DNA from: Fallopia convolvulus | Taxonomy: Eukaryota > Streptophyta > Magnoliopsida > Caryophyllales > Polygonaceae | Assembly (NCBI GenBank): GCA_964016875.1 | Contig: OZ024718.1 | Coordinates: forward strand, 42,695,906-42,759,905 | Length of the DNA: 64,000 nucleotides | Reading direction: 5' to 3' | Shown here: in pieces, positions 21,026 to 31,616 of the stretch | Layout: every line of letters begins with the position of its first letter | Numbering within the stretch: the first letter of the stretch is position 1 | Made by a program: the position numbers and the translations under genes | The notes under the pieces: generated by a model | The model's database searches: none | What the model was told of the DNA's origin: nothing | What the model saw: only the letters and a program-made list of their open reading frames with translations

Positions 21026-23600
21026 ACGATCATACTGCGTTATTAGATCTAAGGTTATTATGTTTTTTAGGGTTAATTTTGATGGTATTTAATTCAATCG
21101 ATCATATGTATAATTTCGGTTGATATTACTGTCGGCGTTATGTGTAGTACATGAATTAAATTCAGTCCGAATTTTTTCATGTCTTTCGATCATCGTGCGG
21201 TATTGTTTTGGATCTGAATGTTTTTATTCATGCACGACGCTTAATTAGGTTTTGATATATATAATTTGTGCGAAATCATATGTATTTTGAAATTATTGAC
21301 TTTTCAACGCCTGCGCTGTGCACTTCATTTATCTAGTTCAATTCCATTGAATTACTGAATTGGTTCGTTATAGTATAACATTCGGATTTATTATTTGAAT
21401 ATTAATCATGTCTATGTGTACAGTGTGATATTTGTTTTCATATGTACGTACTTGAGTTGTTATTAGTGGTTATATGTTTATACAATCGTACATATATATT
21501 AAGGGTTAAAAGTATTATATCAAGTATAATATTAAAGTTTGATTTATACTTGGTATAATTTCAGATTTTAGATTAAGTTGATTGAAACAACACACTGCCA
21601 AAGTAGTCTCTGTTGTGTAGATTAATTTGATTTAAAATATAAAGTATTTTTTTTTGTGTTCTTATTTATGTGAATATCAATCGACCCAAAGGAAGGTTGA
21701 TATTTGGCCAAGTAATGAATGCACATGTGATAATAAATATTGATATTATAAAGATACTATCCATGTAAATAATAGTCGGTCCAAAGAAAGGCTATTATTT
21801 GACAAGATATATTATCAATGTTTGATTATTGCGTTGAGAGTACCACTTACGATTGATATTTCTAGTGCAAACACTAGATATCAAGTTGTGCTAGGTATCT
21901 CATTTAAGATTGTATAATTATATGGGCCTTTGTCCATGTGAATGGTAGTCGGTCCAAAGAAAGGCTATCGTTTGACAGGATTTTAAGTAGCCCTCAATGA
22001 TTTACTAGAGAGTTATAGTTGAAGTTTTCGTAAAGTTTATTTCTTGGGAAACCTAAGGATATTTGAATGTGCATTGTGGACTTTATTTTCTCACACGTTT
22101 TCTATTATTCAATATGGGCTTGGAGGCCTCTTTGGACTTGGACTAATAGGATGAAGGTGTTGTGTTTTGAAGACTTTGGTCAATTTTTCTTTTATACTTT
22201 TCATTTTTTGGGGGCATTGGAGCCACATTTGGTATTTGAATTGTTATAAAGGAAATTTAAGATTAGTTTTTAAAGAATTTTTTACCAACAAATTTGTGCT
22301 CATTATATCCATGCACATTACTTTTTTGATAAGATTATATTTTTTTCCAGTGATTATATGTATTGGATTGTACATGTTTAACATTTTTAGTGAATGAATT
22401 GAAGCATGATGTCGCCGAAGTGACCTCTCTTGTGTAGATTGTTCATAAGAAATGTTGAATGTTGTATGTATGCATGTCAATGCGGGTACTATTCGACCCA
22501 AAGGTAGTTTAGTGCTTGGTCGGATTGCAAACGAACTTGTAAGGGTAAACATGTGACAATAGTAAAGTTATGCATATGAATAGTAGATTGATCCAAAGAT
22601 TGATTTATTATTTGTTATGAATTATTGTCAATGTTTGATCGTTACACCAAGAGTACCACTAGCAGTTGATACTATTGTCCAAAGACTTGGTATTAATGTT
22701 GCACTTGGTATCTTGAGATGGGTTGTACAATTCTTGAATTTATATTGTTGGTAATTTTGATTCACAATGCAAATTCTTAGTTATATTGCTCTCGTTTTAG
22801 TAAATCTCATGACAGTATCTACTGTTTTCAGTTATAGTTCAATCTTTAACTATGTCAATCTTAAGGAATTGGATGACACTGTTTGGGTGTATGGATCTTG
22901 ACTTTGCATAAAGATAGAACAACCCCTTCTCTTACTGATTCAACTCTTTCTAAGAGAAGATTGTTTTTGAGATGTGGGAACATTCTAATTGCTAAGGTCA
23001 TATGATCATGATGAACATTACCATTTCGGAAACCTTTAGGTAAAGAAGAGATTGTGAATCTCAAAGTGTTTCCCGTTGAGAGTAAATGATGCTTTACTAA
23101 TAGCGATAAAGCTAGTATAAGGTTCTCATCTGTTAACACATAAAGAAAAGGGCAAAATAAAGAAAATAAGGTAATTAAAGTTAACCTTATTCTATTGAGA
23201 AATAAAAGAAGCATAATAAGGATTAAATAAGGAAATTTGCTTCTTTTGTTATAAAAAATAAGGTTTGGACATTTTAAGAAGAAATGTGCCTAAATGTCAA
23301 TTGAGACGTATAAAGAAAGTCACATTTCTTAAATTTGTCTTGCTCTCAAGTAAAGTACTACCTAAAAACATTTGATAGTTTGTTTCAAGTGTTACTACAA
23401 ATATTAGTGTTTCTATGGAAGAATAAAATTACTTGAGGATGTAGAGTTTGGAGGGGAAGGATTGAGGAACATCTCTTTGATGAATATGAGGTTGAGAAAA
23501 GAATTTAATTTCTCTATCATCTATTTGATGAAGTTGTCTTAAGAAGAAATTTAGTTTCTCTATCAAGTGTTATCATTGAAAGCAATCAGGGTATAATTAT
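21026..23600. other. Copia B leader and decayed gag/protease zone
   Basis: No open frame of note. A phrase of the type TGAATAGTCGGTCCAAAGAAAGGCT recurs in variant form at about 21675, 21770, 21942, 22490 and 22575, each time in a similar local context (several followed by the ATCAATGTTTGAT-type phrase), suggesting an imperfect repeat of a few hundred bp. Otherwise AT-rich with nothing recognisable. Confidence 0.5.
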
Positions 23601-23629
23601 AATGCTTTCTAGTAACAACTTCGGTTTTA

Positions 23630-25200
23630 GACAACATTAAAGTTCCTCCCATATATCAAACTCAACAACCTCAAGAAGTGTCACTACAGAGATCAAATAA
23701 AGAAAGGAGATATGCAACTTTGGATGATCATATTGTATATCTTGTAGAACAAGAAGATCTTGTGGGTGTGAATTTATATGATCATTTTACACACCATATG
23801 GAATAAGAAGATATTGCAGAAATTGCATTGGATGATCCAATTAATCTTCATGAAGATCTTCAAAAGTTATTGTTCTACAAAATGGAGCATTTAAGATGAG
23901 ATAGAATCTTTGACAAATAAGATATTTGGGATCTTGTTGAGTTGTCATAAGGTGTGAAACCCATTGGTTGCATATTGATAGTTAATGCCAAAAGGGGTTC
24001 ATCGGCAACATCGAAAGGTATAAGACTCTGATTGCAAAAGGATTCACTCAAAAGAAAGGTAGTGACTTTAATGAGATATTTAAGAAGAATGATGACCCTT
24101 GTAGTTCATTTTGATTAGAGCTACATAAGATGGATGTAAGGATAACATTTCTCAGTAGAAATATTGAGAAAATAGTTTATATGGTTGAACCAGAAAGTTG
24201 AAATCCAAAGATTTCAAATCTATGGTCTATAAGTTAAAGAAATCCGTCTATGGTCTCAAAGAAGTTTAAAGATATGGAATCATAAATGTCATGAAGTGAT
24301 TGTCTCATTTGGTTTTGAGGTAAGTAAGATTAAGGATTGTGTATATCACAGATTCAGTGGGAGCAAGTTTATCTTTTAAAGTTATATGTCATTGACATAC
24401 TACTATCTAGTCATGATATAGGCCTATTGCAAGAAACCAAGATATATCTCATTAGGAAATTTGAGATAAAAGATCTTGGAATTTAGGCATAAAGCGATTG
24501 CAAGCATGTTTTTTAGATACCATTGAGTATCATAAAAGAGCTATATCATTAAAGTATTAAGTAGATTTGACATGAAAGGAAGTCCATAATAAGGTACATA
24601 TATTAGTAAAGGTGACAAATTCAGTCTTGATGCCCTAAAAGAATTTTGAGATTCAAAAGATTGTTGACTCTCTCTATATAGATTAGTGAGAAGTTGAATT
24701 TTTATTTAGTAGATACACATCTGGATATGGTGTATTAAACTATAATATTTAGCAGGTACTAAATGGACCTCATTGGAAAGAAACCATAAAGGGGGTCATG
24801 CAGTTTTTTTTATAGAGAATGAAGGAATTATTCTCATATAAAGGAAATCAAAAAGCTTGGAGATCATTAGGTATTTTAGCATTGATTTCATTAAGACTAT
24901 GGTTTTATTTTGGCTAGAACAGTTATATTTTGGAAGAGTGTGAATCAAACACTTATAGCTGCTTCTACTATAGTTGCATAGTTTTGTCACTAGGGTGCAT
25001 TCAATTGCATTGAGAGCCCATTACAGATTTTGTGTGACAAATTACAATATTGTTCTCCAACGACAACAAGAGTTGTTTAATGGAGAAATACATCACCATT
25101 GTTGATGAAGGAAAGTGTTCAGGAAAGTCAAGTATTTTATAGAATATATGAGGACAAACCCAAGATCTTGGATCCGTTCACTAAGGATTGCCTTCTAAAG
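23630..25200 (+). pseudogene. Copia B reverse transcriptase/RNase H, heavily decayed
   Basis: Scattered copia RT pieces in changing frames: SLQRSNKERRYATLDD (about 23680), HKMDVRITFLS (about 24127), MVYKLKKSVYGLKE (24222-24263), and at about 24379 LYVIDILLSS, where copia RT has YVDD. The first catalytic Asp has become Ile. Past 24450 further pieces (LGI, then a region near 24950-25100 with C-H-Q-G-A-F-N-type RNase H/tail traces) can be aligned only loosely. Stops and frameshifts occur every few dozen codons, so no enzyme can be made. Confidence 0.6.
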
Positions 25201-25658
25201 TCCTTCATGAGCATTCTACTCTTTAAGTGTTGGCATTCTTATGGTACTTTGGTTTAGTGGGAGTTTGTGTGGATATTCTATGTTTCATTTATGCATAATA
25301 AAGTTGTTATGATTTTAGTCATAATGACGATTACTGAACTTATTTAAGAATTTTTTGGATTGATCTCCAAATAAAGTAGGACCAATTGGAAATAGGCATG
25401 TTTTGAAATCACTTTGCATGTAATTTACATGCCACTCATCCGTACTTGATCTATCTCATTGAATATACTAGTTTGGTGAACACGGAAGGTTTAGTTACGA
25501 TAACATGTGACGAATGCCGCCGTGATCTCATATTGGTATAAGAGATGGACCAGATTGAAATAAATGTGAAGTCTATAAAATTAGCCGAGACGTGTACACA
25601 TAAGGAATTTGGTTAATATAATTGTTCATTTGGTTCATATGTAGCCTAAGTGGGAGAT

Positions 25659-26107
25659 TGTTAGATTTTTTTAATCTATATTATGTGGGCTTACATATTT
25701 AGTGGAACAATTATATTATATGGCTAATTATTATCGGGTTTAATTTAAGTGATTCAATTAGGTAAAGCCCATAGACTTTAAATAATTGGTACGACCCAAT
25801 GGGTGGATACCGGATTTGGCCCAATAGGCTTAATGGGATTCCCTTGGGCTAAATAAATAGAGATTTTAGGTTATGGTCCTCAATACGCTAAATCATTCAG
25901 GCTTTCTATGGTACTCTCCCCATCAGAGTGAAAGCACAAACCCTAGATTTGGCTGAGGAAGATCACATACCTACGGTTCTCATTCGTAGTTCCGTATAAA
26001 GGTTCGATTTCCATCAAGATCAAAGGTATGTCAAATTTGGTATTTCTTAATAACCTAGTATGATCGATCTTGGCATATGAGGTCTAAAGGGGATTAATTT
26101 TCCAACA
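25659..26107 (+). repeat. 3' LTR of copia B
   Basis: 449 bp, partner of 20567-21010. It has an extra CAATT-type 5 bp near 25755. Confidence 0.95.
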
Positions 26108-26112
26108 GAGAA

Positions 26113-26610
26113 GACCCAATTGAAGAACGATTGGTGAGTACTTGAGGAGACACGAAAAGTGGCCAAGAGTAGACACCATCTACACAAGGTCCGCTAAGAA
26201 GGACTGATCCTGAAAGAAGATCCTTGAGAAGGAAACAAGTAGGTAAGAATTCAACGGAGAGATTATTTTGAGAAGTAAACTGAGACATAGAGATGCTGTT
26301 TTTAGACAGTTGAGGAACAAGAAGAACATTATCAAACTTAAAAGAATGGTTGTTTGTATGAAAATTAAGTTTCCCTAGACCTAAAATTTTGAGACCATTA
26401 CCGTTACCAATATGGAGCTCATCCGGACCCTCATACAGATAGTGTTGGCTTAAGTTGTGGAAGTCATGAATGACGGTGTGAGAAACCCCGTTGTCCAACA
26501 ACCATGATTGATTGGAGTTCGTGGCTGTGTTAACTTGGGGAATGGAACGAGGGTGATAGTTCGATGATGGGTTTGATGGAGGAGGTTGATAAGGAGGACG
26601 CGGCTGAGGT
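26113..26610 (-). pseudogene. Copia A protease region
   Basis: Minus-strand frame ending at the copia B insertion. The aspartic protease active-site segment reads WLLDNGVSHTVIHD, where copia proteases have W-x-(L/I)-D-S-G-A-(S/T)-x-H; the catalytic Asp is kept but the next Ser is Asn. It is followed by GNGNGLKILGLG and VLLVPQLSKNSISMSQ, typical of the segment leading to the GAG-pre-integrase domain. It lies one frame off the gag reading, so protease and gag are now separated by a frameshift near 26600. Confidence 0.85.
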
Positions 26611-27568
26611 GGTGGACGCAAGTTAGGAGCCGTCTGCCAAAAATCGGACAATATGCAACCACATGTCCGAATTCACGACACCATTGCCACTTGCCAAGGA
26701 AATTAGGGCGGTAATTTGGTTGATTAGGGTTCGGCAGTGGTGTAAGGTAAGGACTGGGACAGTTAGGGTTTTGGTAAGAGTTATTCCAGGATTTGATGGT
26801 GGAAGTATTTTGGGAAGACGCCCCACTGGAGGAGGAGCTCTTCTTTTGTTTGAATCGAGACTTGGCTTGAGCGGTCATGGCCGTTGCCTGAGCTATCGAA
26901 GACTCAACATTCTCAATTTTCAGTTGTAATTCTTTGTTGATGAGTTTCTCATGCAACTCTTCAAACGAAATTGGCGTGTCTCGTGCACGAACGCCATCGA
27001 TCACCGATTGATAGGAACTGTCAAGACCTTGAAGAACATAGTCAATGACATCCTTAGGATCTTGTTCTTTGCCGAGAGAAGCAAGGAGATCCACACAATG
27101 TTTAATTTGCTGCATGAAATCGGTGATAGATTGAGCCTCCTTCTTCAAGTGACGCAATTTGTCTTTAAGCTGATGAATGTGCTCCCGTGATGGCTTGGCA
27201 TACGTAGGTTCAAGCATCTGCCATGCCTCTTGGCACGACACTGCCCGAGTAATCAGCGGCGCCACGATGGAGGAGAGAGTTCCGACAAGAGCACCAAAGA
27301 GAAGGCGATCCCGTCGAAGCCAAGTGGAGTAGGCCGGATTAGGCGTTTTGACATCTGGAGTAACGAAATTAGGTTCTGTTTTGGGCGGGGCTGGGTATGA
27401 TCCATCCAAGAACTTGAACAGACCATAGCCTTCATGAATCGATTGTATTTGAGCTTTCCACATAATATAATTCCTGGAGGTAAGTTTGGTTGCGTTATGG
27501 AATTGAACAATGATGAACGGTTTAGTAGGTTCAACATCATTATGAATGGTATGATTATTTGAGGCCAT
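26604..27568 (-). pseudogene. Copia A gag
   Basis: Minus-strand frame from a true ATG at 27566-27568. The N-terminus (FHNATKLTSRNYIMWKAQI, LFKFLDGSYPAPP) is the retrotransposon gag domain found in many copia elements, followed by a helical region (SITDFMQQIKHCVDLLASLG, VDYVLQGL-type) and a Ser/Pro/Asn-rich tail with one zinc-knuckle-like piece (CREFGHVVAYCP, first Cys pair altered). Gag would coat the RNA genome in cytoplasmic particles. The coding frame is open for about 320 residues and then slips into the protease frame. It lies just inside the primer binding site and 5' LTR. Confidence 0.85.
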
Positions 27569-27623
27569 TGGAAGGACGAAAGTTTTTTTTTAACGTGGTA
27601 GATGGATCAAGCTCGTGATACCA

Positions 27624-27811
27624 TGTGGAGATAATGAAAGACTGAATAATATTATTGAAGGAGAAATCTCCGATATATAAAGTTACATAAGATCTTATCC
27701 TTGGACTCCAAGGCAATATCTTTACCTAAATGATAAGAAATAATATGACAATATCTTTGCCTAATATAAAAGATAAGAGTACATAAAAAGATAATCTAAG
27801 TATCTCTAATA
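27624..27811 (-). repeat. 5' LTR of copia A
   Basis: 188 bp, partner of 17575-17762, followed on the minus strand by TGGTATCACGAGC. Confidence 0.95.
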
Positions 27812-27816
27812 ATAGG

Positions 27817-28149
27817 GACAATCGATTTCTCTAGAGAGATGACCTCTTCGTTCTAAACCAAGCTTATCTATTTGGGGAATTTTATTTGTTAGATCGAAAC
27901 ATAAAATTAAGTTGATTTAAAAAAAAAAAAAAAGGCAGTTTTGAGACAATGCACAAATTTACAGCCCGTTTAATGAAAACTCCCAAATCCATTGGAAGCC
28001 ACCAGTCGTAGTTAGTTATGTTGTACTTTGATCTAAACACGCGACCAGACACATAAATCGAATTATAACAAACCCATGGTTTCTGGAAAACAATATGCCA
28101 TCAGCAGCTAATTTTCCTATTTTGGTTAAAAGCCATCAGCAGCAGCTGA
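27817..28149 (-). other. 3' flank of the hydrolase gene
   Basis: Downstream of the ILR1-like stop codon on the minus strand and likely to hold its 3' UTR. A 14-base A run at 27919-27932 is plain low complexity. No other feature seen. Confidence 0.4.
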
Positions 28150-30226
28150 CTAAGAGGTAGTGTTGCGATGTTCCAAATCCAAGTAAGAGAGTGCAACAGC
28201 CGCATGGAGGGCAGCTCCAATGGGGAGCACCTCCTCATCCACCAAGAAATGAGGCGAATGCAACGAATTGCCGGATCTCATCGTCTCATTGCCGACCCCA
28301 ATCATGAAGAACGCCGCAGGAATGTGTTGCGCGTAGAACGCAAAGTCCTCAGCGCCCATCACCACCGGGCTGACCAACACCTTGTCAGGCCCACCGAGCA
28401 AGTGTTCTCCGATCCCCTTGACGTGCTTGTAAATTCCCTCGTCATTCACCGTTGCAGGGTAGGGCCTCCTTTCTTCCTCCATGAAATCTATGCTGCTTTT
28501 GCACCTCTGCACCTCTGCTTGCATCTCAATCACCTATTAGTTTGATTTACACCCACCAAAAGATCAGCATTAAAACCAGGAAATAGAAAATCATATATAG
28601 TATTAGTGTGTGTTTGGTAAGCCAGGAGGCTAACGCTGTAACTAATGGAGAAGTGATGTATACCAAACAGATCCTCAAAACAATGGAAAAGTCTTTTCCT
28701 TTATATTGGTTGAACCAAATGGAGCCTTAATTTGTACCAATAGAAACATTCTAAAGGTACCTCTTTAGTTCTCTGCATAAGATCAAACAGACCCTCTGAT
28801 GTAATGCTTCGAAAAGTTCCTCCAAATTCAACATGTTCCCGGATTGCATCTCTAGCTTGGTTCACCCTGACAAATCCAACTGTAACCACCTGCACAAAGT
28901 TCAGATGAATTGAAGACAAATGAAAAGATTGTAGAGGCCATTAAGGAGATGCTAATTACTCTGGCTTCCAAGGGATTGGTTTCTCGAGAAATAAGCTGCT
29001 GGAGGACCAAAATCATCATCGACGTTGCAAGAACCGGGTCACACACTTGCTCGCCAGACGTTTTGGAGGATCCGCTTTTGGATCTAACAGTTGCCATGAA
29101 CCGAGCAGCACCAGCAAGCATCGTGCCAGGTCTGGAAGTGATTTTGCCAGTAGGGATTTGGGGTACAACATGTAAGCCGAAAATGGCTTGAACGCTGTCA
29201 AGAGCGCCTGCTTTTATCATATGGTATGCACCTGCACGCCCTTCCTCCCCAGGTTGGAAGATCAGCTTAACAGTGCCCTTTGGAGACATGCTTTCAAATA
29301 GTAAGTTTTCTATATATATAACAGAATACTGTTCATGACGTTGGAGTTTGTTACCTTCAGTTTTTCCCTGTTTTGTTGGAGTAACTTGGCTGCTCCCAGT
29401 AGCATTGTAACGTGAACGTCATGGCCACAAGCGTGCATCTTGCCGTCGTTCTTGCTCTTGTGCTCCCAATCTACCATTTCCTGACCAAATTAATTCCAAT
29501 TTTTTCTGACATTTTTCAAAATGTGTTACAGTAAACCCACCAAAAGGTTCAATCCATCACAATCTAAATACTAACAATAGTATTAGATTGTACTGTTCTG
29601 TTTGGTTGGATATAATGATTGAGCATTAGGTTTGTTAAGTTGAGGTCACAAGTTGAATCGAGTTATATTGATCCCTTGCGCATGGCAGAGTTCGAAGTAC
29701 ATAATCGATCCAAATCACGAACAAGCAGAATTTCGAGCCATAATCGCTTGCTTAATTAAGTTCACCAGTCCAAAAGCAATTTCCAACTCAAAATATACCA
29801 AAAAGGGAATAATACTAAAAAAAAAAAAGTCAACACCCGGCCAACCTGAATAGGAAGAGCATCCATGTCGGCCCGGAGAGCAAAGCAAGCTCCATGACCC
29901 GACCCGATAGTCCCAACGACCCCGGTCTTGGCAACGGGCCAAGTGTACTGGATCCCCAGCGAGTCAAGCTCCGAGCGGACGAGTTCACTCGTCTTGAATT
30001 CCTCAAACGCTAACTCAGGATATTCATGGATCCTTCTTCGGACTCTCCTCAGCCAATCGAAGAACTCAGGCGTCCTCGCCGATTCAAGCAGCTCTCTAGC
30101 GAACGATCCCCGATCCAAATCCGAATCCGAATCCGATGAATGGTGGGTAAACCCGTGACCCGGAAAAATAAATAAGCTGCAAAAACAGAGGAATAAGATC
30201 TGGTAATCAATCCGAAAGGATCCCAT
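28150..30226 (-). CDS. ILR1-like IAA-amino acid hydrolase (M20 amidohydrolase), five exons
   Basis: Exons on the minus strand, all with GT..AG borders and phase 0 joins: 30226-29846, 29480-29355, 29277-28960, 28889-28761, 28533-28150, giving about 445 residues, the usual family length. It releases free auxin from IAA-amino acid conjugates, in the endoplasmic reticulum for the known members. A hydrophobic signal peptide (ILFLCFCSLFIF) follows the ATG at 30226; upstream frame extension has no ATG. Metal ligands are all present: HACGHDVH (143-150), PGEEG (180-181), FGLHVV (His 205) and LHSPHF (His 410/413). The lid-domain GGHAA motif is replaced by GSSKTSGEQ (about 238-246), so activity is uncertain. 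There is no KDEL-like C-terminus (ends RNTTS). This is the only intact host gene here. It could also be a paralogue losing function. Confidence 0.9.
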
Positions 30227-30509
30227 AGAGCTAGGTAGGTAAGGTAGTTTGTTAAGCAGGGCCCTTCGTCCCTTCCAATTTGAGAAGTAGCCAGACGGTT
30301 TCACGTTATTTTTTACAGCACACTAGGATTGCGTGTCAAGTGTTATCATCTTATCTTATCTTACAAATATAAAAGTTATCCTCCAAAGTCAAATAAATGA
30401 CATAGCTTAATGCATTCACTTCAATTTTACTAATGGGTCATGTTAGACAATATCGTTAATAGCACATGTTTTAGATTGGATGTTGGACTTCATAAAACAA
30501 TATATTATT
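30227..30509. other. Upstream region of the hydrolase gene
   Basis: Directly 5' of the minus-strand start. A TATCTTATCTTATCTTAC repeat lies at about 30350 on the plus strand. I cannot place a TATA box with confidence. Confidence 0.35.
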
Positions 30510-30514
30510 ATCAA

Positions 30515-30880
30515 AATTAACAACTTTTTGTATTCTTATTAATTTTTACAATCAACCTTTCAAATTCCTTCTTTAATGTATTAAGATAAGATACATATTT
30601 TTTATTGACAACTTTTTGTATTCCTATTAATTTTTACAATCAGTATTTCAAATTCCTTCTTTAATAAGATAAAATACATATTCTTCATTGACAACTTTTT
30701 GTATTCTTGTTAATTTTTACAATCAACATTTCAAATTCATTCTCTAATTTATTAAGATAAGATATCTATTATTTGGATTATAACATTATAAGAAGGAATA
30801 GATTTTTACAATCACCGTTTCAAATTCCTTCTTTAATGTATTAATAAATAGTCATGAACTAACCTTTGAAGTCCCACTTT
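30515..30880. repeat. About 85-90 bp tandem repeat, three to four copies
   Basis: Copies begin at about 30521, 30609 and 30689 with ACAACTTTTTGTATTC(t/c)T(a/g)TTAATTTTTACAATCA and continue TTTCAAATTC(c/a)TTCT(t/c)TAAT and AAGATA. A partial fourth starts at about 30806. It is 300-650 bp upstream of the hydrolase start. Confidence 0.85.
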
Positions 30881-31257
30881 TAATGTATATATAAGGTCTC
30901 AACATGTACAAACTAGCTATTGTCTTCATACCTCACTTGCACGACCATCTGAATAGGTACTATTTTTCTCTCATACTAACAACTTTTGTTGTCATTTTGT
31001 TACCATGATAATATCCTGCATGTATATAAATAGTAATTACATTTTGTATTTCACAAGAATATGCAAAATGGATTGCAACAAACCCAACTAAGAGGTCACA
31101 TTTTGCACGCGTGATGAATTGTATGATGGTGTTCAACATCAACTTGAAGAAATGTTATGTAGGAAGTGGGATGATACGAATGCATATGAAAAATATCTCA
31201 GTACTGAATTTCTTGTAGAAATAAAATTTGCGCCGTCCAACGGACGGGTTAAACATT
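30881..31257 (+). other. Probable Helitron body, no protein identified
   Basis: Sequence leading into the Helitron-type 3' end at 31261. Includes an open stretch (about 31064-31235) with codon-like character (AACTTGAAGAAATGTTATGT...) that I cannot assign. The 5' end of the element was not found. Confidence 0.35.
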
Positions 31258-31261
31258 CTAG
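31229..31261 (+). mobile_element. Helitron 3' terminus
   Basis: Hairpin CCGTCCAACGGACGG, a spacer of about ten bases, then CTAG (31258-31261) followed by T. This is the canonical 3' end of plant Helitrons. The 5' TC end is not identified. Confidence 0.65.
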
Positions 31262-31301
31262 TTTAGTATAAAATATGATCTCAGGATCTGTGTAATCAAT
31301 A

Positions 31302-31569
31302 CTCCCTCCGTTCTATTCTACTTGTCCTTTTAGATTTTTTCACATATATTAAGAAACTCATTTAAAATATAAAAAATATCATTCAAAATCCAAAATTTTC
31401 TAAATGTAATCACCAAATAATTACTAACTACCCTTTATAGCCAATAGATAGAGAGAAAAAGTCAATATAAACACTTTCCAACATATGAATTTATAAAAAT
31501 CCTAAATGGACAAGTTTTGTTGAACAAAATTTTGAGGCTAGAAAGACAAGTAAAATAGAACGGAGGGAG
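31302..31569. mobile_element. Stowaway-like MITE
   Basis: 268 bp bounded by CTCCCTCCGTTCTATTCTAC and its inverted partner GTAAAATAGAACGGAGGGAG, flanked by TA on both sides (31300-31301 and 31570-31571). This is the standard signature of Tc1/mariner-related Stowaway MITEs. No coding. Confidence 0.93.
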
Positions 31570-31616
31570 TACTTGTTATCACCTTCTCTCTTTTTTTTTG
31601 GTCAAGAACCTTTTAG

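Larger units (their letters stand above)
20567..26107 (+). mobile_element. Ty1/copia retrotransposon B, nested in copia A
   Basis: LTRs at 20567-21010 (444 bp) and 25659-26107 (449 bp) begin TGTTAGATTTTTTTAATC and end TTTTCCAACA. TSD GAGAA is exact (20562-20566 and 26108-26112). A primer binding site CGTGGTATCAGAGCC follows the 5' LTR (21011-21025), and a polypurine tract AAGTGGGAGAT precedes the 3' LTR (25648-25658). The LTRs differ at roughly 15 positions plus a 5 bp insertion, so the insertion is fairly recent. Yet the interior has no long frame on the plus strand: gag and integrase are not recognisable and only RT scraps remain. Confidence 0.95.
17575..27811 (-). mobile_element. Ty1/copia retrotransposon A (split by copia B)
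   Basis: Two 188 bp LTRs (17575-17762 and 27624-27811) differ at about seven positions. The TSD ATAGG is exact (17570-17574 and 27812-27816). On the minus strand the initiator-tRNA-Met primer binding site TGGTATCACGAGC directly follows the 5' LTR (27611-27623), and a polypurine tract TTGCGGGGGCA abuts the 3' LTR (about 17763-17773). Order on the minus strand is gag, protease, (insertion), integrase, RT, RNase H, the copia order. LTR ends read TATTAG...CCACA, so the usual 5' TG is TA. A 5.5 kb second copia (20567-26107) lies between protease and integrase; without it the element is about 4.7 kb. Confidence 0.95.

Noticed and set aside
17575..26107. Reading 17575-26107 as a single large retroelement with unusual gene order
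   Set aside because: Two separate LTR pairs with separate exact TSDs (ATAGG and GAGAA) and opposite strands show nesting.
28168..28545. Plus-strand ORF of 125 codons
   Set aside because: Antisense of the last hydrolase exon, where strong coding bias on the minus strand leaves the opposite frame open.
30227..30304. Longer N-terminus for the hydrolase
   Set aside because: The extension begins with GTG, not ATG, and a proper signal peptide starts at the ATG at 30226.
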